Assembly (NCBI GenBank): GCA_949739095.1
Contig: CATIYX010000133.1
Coordinates: 1 to 5,623 of the forward strand
Origin: an uncultured Clostridia bacterium
Lineage (GTDB): Bacteria; Bacillota; Clostridia; RUG12999
DNA: 5,623 bases
Direction: 5' to 3'
The notes under the pieces were generated by a model. It ran no database searches. It worked only from the letters and a program-made list of their open reading frames with translations, and was not told where the DNA came from. Numbering within the stretch: the stretch's first letter is position 1; each line of letters opens with the position of its first letter. The translations under genes and the position numbers were made by a program. This document shows, in pieces, positions 1 through 5,623 of the stretch.

Positions 1-1
1 A

Positions 2-1210
2 AATGCGCCACATCAGGCAGCTTTGAACAATGAATTAGTACCGTTGGAATGCGACGACAATGTACCTCTGGCAGCACAGGTGTTCAAAACAATAGTAGAC
101 CCATTCATCGGAAAGCTTTCCCTGTTCCGTGTTTTCTCCGGAAAAATTGCTGCTAACAGCACCGTCTATAACGCATCGCAGGGCGCGGCGGAAAAAATCG
201 GTCCGCTCTTCTCTCTGCAAGGTAAAGAAAAATTAGATGTACCCAGCGTAGGCGCGGGCGACATTGGCGCAGTTGCAAAACTGGGTAACACGAAAACAGG
301 CGATACCCTATGCAGTCAGGCAAAACAATTTCTGTTGCCACCTATTGCGTTCCCGCAGCCGGTCTATTCCATGGCAATCATTCCGCTTACCCGCGGAGAT
401 GAAGAAAAAATCAGTTCCGGTCTGCATAAGCTAACGGCAGAAGACCAGACGCTGGCATATCGTAACGATGCAGAGGCGCACCAGCTCATTGTTTCCGGTC
501 TGGGTGACCAACATTTGGAAGTGGTTTTAGCACGGCTGAAGGATCTGGGAACAGAAGTGCGACTGGAAGAGCCAAAGGTTCTGTATCGTGAAACATTTAC
601 GAAAAAAATCCAAGCAGAAGGAAAACATAAAAAACAATCGGGCGGACATGGACAGTACGGACATGTTAAAATTGAATTTGAGCCTTGTGACAGTGAAGAA
701 CTCGTCTTTGAAGAAAAAATCTTTGGCGGCAGCGTTCCTAAAAACTATCATCCGGCAGTTGAAAAAGGGCTGCAAGAAATGATGGACGGCGGTATTCAGG
801 CTGGGTACCGTGTGGTAGGCGTAAAAGCAACACTTTACGATGGTTCCTATCATGATGTGGATTCCTCTGAAATGGCGTTTAAAATGGCGGCACATTTAGC
901 ATTCAAAGAACTTGTCAACGCGGGTCCTGTTCTTTTAGAGCCCATCGGACATTTGGAGGTCAATGTCTCCGACCAATATACCGGCGATGTGATGGGCGAC
1001 ATCAACAAACGCCGCGGACGTGTGATTGGTATGGAACCTGGCAAAATTGTGGCAGAGGTACCCATGTCCGAAATGGCAAAATATGCGATTGATTTGCGTT
1101 CTATCACACAGGGACGCGGTGATTTCATCTTTACATTCGAGCGCTATGAACAAGCGCCGCCGATGGTGACACAAAAAATCATTGAAGCCTATCAACAAAG
1201 TAAAAACTAA
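2..1210 (+). CDS. EF-G-like translational GTPase (EF-G2 type), 3' part
   Basis: This is the C-terminal 402 residues of an elongation factor G paralogue; the reading frame is open to the left edge, so the GTP-binding domain (roughly 290 residues) lies outside the window. EF-G proteins drive ribosome translocation or ribosome recycling in the cytosol. Visible residues (first full codon = 1) cover domain II at about 20-105, domain III at 119-190, domain IV at 195-310 and domain V at 311-395. Domain IV carries both decoding-centre loops: SGGHGQYGHV, and GSYHDVDSSE with the tip histidine codon at 851-853. Domain V shows GDVMGDINKRRGRVIGMEPG, followed by EVPMSEMAKYAIDLRS and TQGRG. A histidine replaces the usual arginine of SGGRGQYGH, and the YAIDLRS motif is as I recall it in EF-G2 proteins such as mycobacterial FusA2. 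This suggests the accessory paralogue rather than the essential fusA of the str operon, and no rpsL, rpsG or tuf is adjacent. The stop is TAA, 6 bases before the terminator stem. Family assignment is firm; the paralogue assignment is moderate. Confidence 0.93.
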   Translation, partial: NAPHQAALNNELVPLECDDNVPLAAQVFKTIVDPFIGKLSLFRVFSGKIAANSTVYNASQGAAEKIGPLFSLQGKEKLDVPSVGAGDIGAVAKLGNTKTGDTLCSQAKQFLLPPIAFPQPVYSMAIIPLTRGDEEKISSGLHKLTAEDQTLAYRNDAEAHQLIVSGLGDQHLEVVLARLKDLGTEVRLEEPKVLYRETFTKKIQAEGKHKKQSGGHGQYGHVKIEFEPCDSEELVFEEKIFGGSVPKNYHPAVEKGLQEMMDGGIQAGYRVVGVKATLYDGSYHDVDSSEMAFKMAAHLAFKELVNAGPVLLEPIGHLEVNVSDQYTGDVMGDINKRRGRVIGMEPGKIVAEVPMSEMAKYAIDLRSITQGRGDFIFTFERYEQAPPMVTQKIIEAYQQSKN

Positions 1211-1216
1211 TCAAAG

Positions 1217-1251
1217 TCCCCTCGGAAACATATTCCGAGGGGATTCTTTTT
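1217..1251 (+). terminator. Rho-independent terminator after the EF-G-like gene
   Basis: An 11-bp perfect stem (1217-1227 with 1233-1243, TCCCCTCGGAA against TTCCGAGGGGA) encloses a 5-base loop ACATA and is followed by TTCTTTTT. It begins 6 bases after the stop codon of the EF-G-like gene. The GC-rich stem and T-tail are those of a strong intrinsic terminator, so the downstream hydrolase probably has its own promoter. Confidence 0.93.
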
Positions 1252-1271
1252 CCTCCTGTCCACAAAATGTC

Positions 1272-1302
1272 TTGAACCTTCTTTCTGTTTTTTTCATATG
1301 AT
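1272..1302 (+). promoter_or_regulatory. Probable sigma-A promoter of the hydrolase gene
   Basis: TTGAAC (1272-1277, four of six matches to TTGACA) and TATGAT (1297-1302, five of six matches to TATAAT) are separated by 19 bases. The site lies between the preceding terminator and the hydrolase ribosome binding site. The -10 is good, but the spacer is longer than the ideal 17 and the -35 is weak, so the promoter may be weak or activator-dependent. Transcription would start near 1309, giving a leader of about 40 bases. This is inferred from position and consensus only. Confidence 0.5.
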
Positions 1303-1327
1303 AAAAGTAGCAATCGTTTTTTATCAT
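1298..1327. repeat. Perfect 9-bp inverted repeat overlapping the hydrolase -10
   Basis: ATGATAAAA (1298-1306) and TTTTATCAT (1319-1327) are exact reverse complements separated by 12 bases. The left arm overlaps the predicted -10 hexamer and the right arm ends 4 bases before the ribosome binding site. The placement is that of an operator for a dimeric regulator. As RNA the full stem would form only if transcription began upstream of 1298. AT-rich arms of this size can also occur by chance. Confidence 0.45.
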
Positions 1328-1331
1328 CCTG

Positions 1332-1338
1332 AAAGGAG
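1332..1338 (+). promoter_or_regulatory. Ribosome binding site that fixes the hydrolase start at TTG 1347
   Basis: AAAGGAG is a strong Shine-Dalgarno sequence. A GTG at 1338-1340 is in frame but overlaps the last G of this motif, so it cannot be served by it. The in-frame TTG at 1347-1349 has an 8-base spacer, which is the normal distance. No ATG lies in frame near this position. Confidence 0.85.
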
Positions 1339-1346
1339 TGATTCAT

Positions 1347-2156
1347 TTGTTCTATATAAAAGCGGACGACAATGTGAAAATAGCGGTTTATGATTTGAAC
1401 ACTTGCAGCCGCAACGTCATTTTCATGATTCACGGATGGCCGCTTTCCGCCACTATGTTTGAATATCAAAAAGAATTTCTAGTACGCCAGGGATACCGCG
1501 TTGTCACAATAGATTTACGCGGCTTTGGAAACTCTGACGTTCCCGCAGGCGGATATACCTATAATCAGATGGCAAGCGACATACATAGAGTTGTTCGTGC
1601 ACTAAAATTGAACAGCTTTATATTGCTCGGCTTTTCTATGGGCGGCGCCATTGCCACTCGGTATATGGAACGCTATCATGGCTATGGTGTGAAAAAACTG
1701 TGTCTTTGTGCGGCGGCAGTTCCCAGCTTCACCCAGCGCCCAGGTATTCCCTATGGCAAGACCCGCGAAGAAGCGGACGCACTGATTGACCTTGCCAAAA
1801 CAGACCGTCCACAGTTATGCGAAAACTTTAGCCATGAACTGTTTTACAGTCCGCACAGTGAAGCAGTCATAGACTGGTTCCGGCTCATTGCGCTTTCTGC
1901 CTCCGGCATTGCGACTATCCGGTGCGGCTATTCCCTACGCGATGAAAACTGTTTGCCAGCATTCCATAGAATCCATGTACCAACCGGTATCTTCCACGGT
2001 GAAAAAGATACGGTAGTTCCTTTTGCTTTAGCAGAAATGACACACAATGCAATTTCTGGCTCTGTATTATATCCATTTTCCAATAGTGGTCACGGAATTG
2101 TGTATGATGAATTAGATAGTTTTAATCAAACACTTTTGAAATTTTTGAACAATTGA
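1347..2156 (+). CDS. Alpha/beta hydrolase (haloperoxidase/arylesterase-like fold)
   Basis: A 269-residue cytosolic serine hydrolase of the alpha/beta-hydrolase fold; there is no signal peptide or membrane segment. Numbered from the TTG start, the oxyanion-hole motif HGWP is at 29-32 and the strand-turn motif DLRGFGNSD lies at 56-64. The nucleophile elbow GFSMGG places the catalytic serine at 97. The acid is Asp221 in GEKDTVVP and the histidine is His249 in SGHG, so the triad is complete. A helical cap spans roughly 120-195. The HGWPLS motif is typical of cofactor-free haloperoxidases/arylesterases, and the family also includes esterases, lactonases and C-C bond hydrolases. The substrate cannot be read from the sequence. 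Length is normal for the family (260-280). The gene has a terminator before it and appears monocistronic. The longer in-frame start at GTG 1338 would add three residues but overlaps the Shine-Dalgarno sequence. Confidence 0.92.
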   Translation: MFYIKADDNVKIAVYDLNTCSRNVIFMIHGWPLSATMFEYQKEFLVRQGYRVVTIDLRGFGNSDVPAGGYTYNQMASDIHRVVRALKLNSFILLGFSMGGAIATRYMERYHGYGVKKLCLCAAAVPSFTQRPGIPYGKTREEADALIDLAKTDRPQLCENFSHELFYSPHSEAVIDWFRLIALSASGIATIRCGYSLRDENCLPAFHRIHVPTGIFHGEKDTVVPFALAEMTHNAISGSVLYPFSNSGHGIVYDELDSFNQTLLKFLNN

Positions 2157-2185
2157 CTTAAATAATACAGTTTTTTGCAAAAAAA

Positions 2186-2217
2186 TTGGAACTTTTTTAG
2201 AACTGCTCCGTCTAATA
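2186..2217 (+). promoter_or_regulatory. ECF-sigma-type promoter in the intergenic region
   Basis: TTGGAAC (2186-2192) is followed by exactly 16 bases (2193-2208) and then CGTCTAATA (2209-2217). A GGAAC or AAC -35 element, 16-17 bases, and a CGTC -10 element is the layout recognised by extracytoplasmic-function sigma factors such as SigM and SigW of Bacillus. Transcription would start at about 2220-2224, heading towards the 3' end of polC. No convincing protein gene lies downstream before the bidirectional terminator, so the product would be a short RNA. A weaker sigma-A reading (TTGCAA 2175, TAGAAC 2198) also exists. Confidence 0.5.
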
Positions 2218-2220
2218 AGT

Positions 2221-2332
2221 GTCATCAGTGGAAGGGAGTTCTGTCTCCGTGGCATTCACGCCAGCTGGCAAATTTCTCTTCCATCTGGAAGTTTGCCACC
2301 AGTTGTGGTGTCACTTTTATGCTTCCTTTTTC
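2221..2332 (+). ncRNA. Candidate small structured RNA
   Basis: This segment starts where the ECF-type promoter would begin transcription and ends in T-runs (TTTT at 2315-2318, TTTTT at 2327-2331). Its core is the 66-nt hairpin at 2249-2314, preceded by a possible 4-bp stem (GGAG 2235-2238 with CTCC 2245-2248). It matches no RNA family I recognise. The call rests on promoter, structure and T-run in the right order, and none of these has been tested. The transcript could instead continue to the terminator at 2349-2392. It may equally be a dispersed intergenic repeat. Confidence 0.3.
2249..2314. repeat. Long imperfect palindrome (66 bases)
   Basis: Outer arms 2249-2272 and 2292-2314 pair over most of their length: about 17 of 23 positions are Watson-Crick, and three more are G-U in RNA, with one bulged base at 2255. 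The best part is TGGCAAA (2266-2272) with TTTGCCA (2292-2298). Inside it CTTCC (2278-2282) pairs with GGAAG (2287-2291) around an ATCT loop, leaving TTTCT unpaired on the left side. Mismatches are spread rather than clustered, as in a folded RNA or an ageing palindromic repeat. Confidence 0.6.
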
Positions 2333-2348
2333 TGATTGAATATACACC

Positions 2349-2394
2349 ACCAAAAACGCCATTCGTGGGGCCCCGCGAATGGCGTTTTTGGTAT
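2349..2394. terminator. Bidirectional terminator between convergent genes
   Basis: A perfect 17-bp stem pairs 2349-2365 with 2376-2392 (ACCAAAAACGCCATTCG and its complement), closed by a self-complementary GC-rich loop (TGGGGCCCCG). An A-run on the left arm and T-run on the right arm (GTTTTTGG) make it work in both directions. It starts 2 bases after the polC stop on the minus strand and would also stop plus-strand transcripts from the hydrolase or the ECF-type promoter. Confidence 0.92.
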
Positions 2395-5300
2395 TTAAAA
2401 CATCGTAACTTGCTGTGTTTCCGGAATTTCATCCAATACTCCATAATCTTTCATCAATGCAACAATCGTTTTGGATACTTTCGTCCGTTCTGCCAATTCT
2501 TCAATGGTAAAAAATTCACCTTTGCTGCGTTCTTCTGCAATAGTTTTCGCTGCATTTTCGCCCAGACCCGGCAGGCTCATGAGCGGCGGCAACAGTCCTT
2601 CCTCTTTTGGCAAAAACCGTACTGCATCCGATTCATAAATATCAATCGGCAAAAACGTGATACCGCGCGCATACATTTCATTGCATAGTTCCAGCGTCGT
2701 TGCAATATCTTTTTCTTTCACACCCGGCTTTTCCATTTTTAAATATTCCAGCATGTTATGCCGAATCACCACTTGAGGATCAGAAGTATCAAAATACTCT
2801 TCTTCCACCATGAGTTTTTGTTCTTTGTCATATTTCATTGCAACGCGTCCCGTCATAATGTTTGCGTCAAATCCATCACCACGGATGGTGAAATAGGTAG
2901 AATAAAATGCCTTAGGATGATACACTTTAAAATAGGCGATACGAAATGCCATCATGACATATGCCGCCGCGTGTGCTTTGGGAAACATATACTTAATTTT
3001 TTTGCAAGAATCAATATACCATTCCGGTACATCATGCTCCCGCATGAGCGCTTCGTCCTCTGGTTTCAAACCTTTTCCTTTACGCACCTGCTCCATAATC
3101 GTAAACGATTCTTTGCTAGGCAGTCCTGCGTAGATAAGATAGGTCATAATATCGTCACGCGTACAAATAACCTCTTTCAGGGTTGCTGTACCCTCCTGTA
3201 CCAGTGTCTGTGCATTATTCAACCAAACGTCCGTCCCGTGGGATAAACCGGAAATGCGCATAAGTTCGGCAAATGTGGTAGGCTTGGTATCTACCAACAT
3301 TTTCCGTACGAACGGCGTTCCAAACTCCGGAATACCATAGGAGCCGACCGGACTATTGATATCCTCCGGCGTCACGCCCAGCGCCTCCGTCGATGTGAAC
3401 AGACTCATAACCTTTTTTTCGCCAATGGGAATGGTCTTTGCGTCAAGCCCTGTAAGATCCTCCAGCATACGAATAACCGTCGGGTCATCATGCCCCAGAA
3501 TATCCAATTTTAGAAGGCGCCCCGAAATGGAATGGTAATCAAAGTGGGTAGTGATGATGCCGCAGGAAGCATCATCTGCCGGATGCTGAATCGGACAATA
3601 CCAATGGATATCTTCCTCTCGTGGCACAACCATAACGCCGCCTGGATGCTGTCCAGTTGTCCGTTTCACGCCGGTACAGCCTTTTGTGAGACGATTAATT
3701 TCAATTTCTGGTGGGTTCAGTCCGCGTTTTTCAAAATATTTTTTCACATATCCATACGCTGTTTTTTCCGCAACAGTACCAATGGTCCCTGCACGGAATA
3801 CATGCCCTTCTCCAAACAATTCTTCTGTATATTTATGGGCAACCGGCTGGTAATCGCCGGAAAAGTTCAAGTCAATATCCGGTTCTTTATCTCCTTTAAA
3901 TCCTAAAAAGGTTTCAAACGGTATATCCTGTCCGTCTTGGTGCATCAGTGCGCCGCATTCCGGACAATTTTTATCCTCCATATCGCTACCGCTTCCGACA
4001 GACCCGTCTGTAATAAACTCACTATATTTACAGTGGGGGCAGACATAGTGTGGCTGAAGCGCATTCACTTCTGTGATTCCCATCAAAAAAGCAATGAACG
4101 AAGAACCAACTGAACCACGAGACCCTACCAAGTAGCCGTCCGCCAACGATTTCCACACTAGTTTCTGTGCAATAACATACAGCACAGAATAACCGTATGT
4201 CGTAATGGAATGCAGTTCTTTATCCATACGCTTTTGCACAATTTCCGGCAGTGGGTCGCCATAGAGTTCATAGGCTTTCTTTTTGGAAATTTCAATGAGT
4301 TCTTCCTCCGCGCCATCCAAATGTGGTGGATGGGATTCATCCGGTAACAATTGAATATCGTCTATCATATCTGCAATTTTGTTAGTATTCTCTACCACCA
4401 CCTGATATGCTGTTTCTTCGCCCAAATAGGAAAATTCCTCCAGCATTTCATCCGTTGTTCTGAAATAGAGCGGTGCTTGGTTATCTGCATCATTAAATCC
4501 TTTGCCATCCATCAAAATCCGCCGGAACGCTTCGTCCTGCGGGTCCATAAAATGCACATCGCAAGTCGCCACGACCGGTTTATTGTAACGTTTCCCTAGA
4601 TCTACAATGCGCCGGTTGATGTCCCGTAGTTCCTCTTCACTGCCAACGCGTCCCTCCCGCAGGAGAAAATCATTGTTGCCCAACGGCTGAATTTCCAAAT
4701 AATCATATTCACCAACAATGCGTGCAATTTCTTTTTTACCGCGTCCATTCAAAATCGCACGGTATAGTTCTCCCGCTTCACACGCACTGCCTGTCAGCAA
4801 CCCTTCCCGATATTCCGCCAACAGCTTTTTGGGGACAATCGGGCGGCGGTAGTAGTATTTCATGTGGGACTCCGAAATAATGTGATACATATTCCGTAGA
4901 CCTGTTTCGTTTTTTGCCAGCAAAATGGCATGATAATATCTTGCTTTTTTGGGGTTATCGTCCAACAATGCTGTATTGATATCCTCCAGTTTTTCAATCC
5001 CTTTTGCGCGAAGTTTCTCCAGACAAACCTTAAAAATTTCTGCCGTTGCTTCCGCATCATCCACCGCCCGGTGGTGATGGTTCAGCACAATATGTAAATA
5101 GTCCACCATTTTTGCCAGCGAATGTTTTTTGATGTCAGTAAACAGCGCACGGCATAGGTCAAGCGTATCAACATAAGGATAATCAAAATTTCTTCCCTGC
5201 CGCGCCGCTGCGACCTTCATAAAGCCCACGTCAAAGTTAGCATTGTGCGCCGCAACAACGCAGCCATCACAAAATGCCATAAACTGCGGCAGCGCTTCTG

Positions 5301-5623
5301 TAATTTTCGGCGCATCCGCCACCATTTCATCTGTGATACTGGTGAGTTCCGTGATGTTTTCCGGAATGTGTCGCTCGGGATTGACAAAGGTGGAAAACCT
5401 ATCTATGATTTTTCCGCCTTGGATTTTAACCGCGCCAATTTCGGTTATCGCTTCCGTTGTCTGTCCAAAACCGGTTGTCTCAATATCAAACACCACAAAC
5501 GTGTCATCCAGAGTATGCTCTGTATCGTTATATACAATAGTCAGGCGGTCGCCCTCCAGATAGCATTCCACACCGTAAATGACCTTAATTCCCTTGCCTC
5601 GTGCGGTGGAAAACGCGTCCGGA
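2395..5623 (-). CDS. polC: DNA polymerase III alpha subunit, gram-positive type (PolC), C-terminal part
   Basis: The replicative polymerase of low-GC Gram-positives, with polymerase and 3'-5' proofreading activity in one chain. The frame runs off the right edge; 1075 residues are visible of a usual ~1430-1470, so the N-terminal domain, OB fold and first half of the PHP domain are missing. In residues numbered from GTG 5571 (17 more precede it: ...GIKVIYG), the DEDDh exonuclease spans about 25-185. It shows FDIET (Asp29, Glu31), HNANFD (Asp114) and HHRAVDD (His167, Asp172). The second half of the PHP domain follows (ATCDVHFM near 335-342). The polymerase core shows GSRGSVGSS, a CPHC/CPEC zinc module (Cys511, 514, 536, 539), PDIDLNF (Asp565, Asp567) and LLKLDILGHDD (Asp690), then GTPFVRKML and FPKAHAAAY. 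A helix-hairpin-helix (LPGLGENAA) lies near 1000. The chain ends in QQVTMF, a likely beta-clamp-binding tail. All catalytic residues are present. The GTG at 5571 is internal, not the real start. Confidence 0.98.
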   Translation of the reverse strand, partial: PDAFSTARGKGIKVIYGVECYLEGDRLTIVYNDTEHTLDDTFVVFDIETTGFGQTTEAITEIGAVKIQGGKIIDRFSTFVNPERHIPENITELTSITDEMVADAPKITEALPQFMAFCDGCVVAAHNANFDVGFMKVAAARQGRNFDYPYVDTLDLCRALFTDIKKHSLAKMVDYLHIVLNHHHRAVDDAEATAEIFKVCLEKLRAKGIEKLEDINTALLDDNPKKARYYHAILLAKNETGLRNMYHIISESHMKYYYRRPIVPKKLLAEYREGLLTGSACEAGELYRAILNGRGKKEIARIVGEYDYLEIQPLGNNDFLLREGRVGSEEELRDINRRIVDLGKRYNKPVVATCDVHFMDPQDEAFRRILMDGKGFNDADNQAPLYFRTTDEMLEEFSYLGEETAYQVVVENTNKIADMIDDIQLLPDESHPPHLDGAEEELIEISKKKAYELYGDPLPEIVQKRMDKELHSITTYGYSVLYVIAQKLVWKSLADGYLVGSRGSVGSSFIAFLMGITEVNALQPHYVCPHCKYSEFITDGSVGSGSDMEDKNCPECGALMHQDGQDIPFETFLGFKGDKEPDIDLNFSGDYQPVAHKYTEELFGEGHVFRAGTIGTVAEKTAYGYVKKYFEKRGLNPPEIEINRLTKGCTGVKRTTGQHPGGVMVVPREEDIHWYCPIQHPADDASCGIITTHFDYHSISGRLLKLDILGHDDPTVIRMLEDLTGLDAKTIPIGEKKVMSLFTSTEALGVTPEDINSPVGSYGIPEFGTPFVRKMLVDTKPTTFAELMRISGLSHGTDVWLNNAQTLVQEGTATLKEVICTRDDIMTYLIYAGLPSKESFTIMEQVRKGKGLKPEDEALMREHDVPEWYIDSCKKIKYMFPKAHAAAYVMMAFRIAYFKVYHPKAFYSTYFTIRGDGFDANIMTGRVAMKYDKEQKLMVEEEYFDTSDPQVVIRHNMLEYLKMEKPGVKEKDIATTLELCNEMYARGITFLPIDIYESDAVRFLPKEEGLLPPLMSLPGLGENAAKTIAEERSKGEFFTIEELAERTKVSKTIVALMKDYGVLDEIPETQQVTMF

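Larger units (their letters stand above)
2157..2394. other. Intergenic region between hydrolase and polC
   Basis: These 238 bases between two convergent genes hold, in order, an A/T-rich stretch with poly-T and poly-A runs (2171-2198), the ECF-type promoter, the long palindrome with T-runs, and the bidirectional terminator. No open frame here has a familiar protein sequence. Apart from the shared bidirectional hairpin there is no clear hydrolase-specific terminator, so hydrolase transcripts may read through the palindrome. Confidence 0.7.

Noticed and set aside
527..895. Minus-strand ORF of 122 codons inside the EF-G-like gene
   Set aside because: It is antisense to conserved domain IV coding sequence, with no independent start signals or familiar motifs.
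2171..2198. Poly-T and poly-A runs as a terminator for the hydrolase gene
   Set aside because: The possible stem is only A-T pairs around TTGGAAC and overlaps the promoter -35 element; it lacks the GC-rich stem expected of an intrinsic terminator.
2249..2335. Small GTG-started ORF of 28 residues (AFTPAGKFLFHLEVCHQLW...) after a GAAGGGAG motif
   Set aside because: It lies entirely on the long palindrome, its composition follows the repeat arms, the spacing to the purine-rich motif is long, and it resembles no protein I know.
2256..2444. Minus-strand ORF of 62 codons overlapping the polC end
   Set aside because: It overlaps polC out of frame and crosses the terminator hairpin; its sequence is a shadow of polC and the palindrome.
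2293..2688. Plus-strand ORF of 131 codons
   Set aside because: Most of it is antisense to the conserved polC 3' end, and it runs through the bidirectional terminator. There is no ribosome binding site and no recognisable domain.
5569..5571. GTG as the start codon of the PolC reading frame
   Set aside because: The frame stays open upstream to the window edge and encodes PHP-domain sequence (GIKVIYG before VECYLEG) that matches PolC, so the true start lies outside.

Overview
The window looks like chromosomal DNA from a Bacillota bacterium, most likely a member of the Clostridia. The main evidence is a gram-positive-type DNA polymerase III, PolC, with a proofreading exonuclease built into the chain. 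Strong AGGAG ribosome binding sites, GTG/TTG start usage and U-tailed hairpin terminators fit this. An EF-G2-type paralogue and a small alpha/beta hydrolase also fit a clostridial genome. The order within Clostridia cannot be fixed from this sequence; a gut Oscillospirales-like lineage is only a guess.

Layout: (1) Bases 2-1210 (+) hold the C-terminal ~400 residues of an EF-G-like translational GTPase; its G domain lies upstream of the window. A very good intrinsic terminator (1217-1251) closes it. (2) Bases 1252-1346 hold a probable sigma-A promoter, a perfect 9-bp inverted repeat overlapping its -10 region, and the ribosome binding site of the next gene. (3) Bases 1347-2156 (+) encode an alpha/beta hydrolase with a complete Ser-Asp-His triad, probably transcribed alone and starting at TTG. 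(4) Bases 2157-2394 hold no convincing protein gene but are not empty. They carry an ECF-sigma-type promoter (GGAAC, 16 nt, CGTCTAATA), a 66-nt imperfect palindrome followed by T-runs, and a 17-bp perfect-stem bidirectional terminator. (5) Bases 2395-5623 (-) encode the last ~1075 residues of PolC, convergent with the hydrolase; its N-terminal third lies beyond the right edge.

The two large genes are core information-processing functions (translation factor and replicase) and appear intact in the part visible. The hydrolase is an unrelated single gene between them. No mobile element, CRISPR array, tRNA or rRNA is visible. The least explained stretch is 2186-2340: a stress-type promoter reading into a structured sequence without a credible ORF. 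It could be a small RNA or a copy of a dispersed palindromic repeat.
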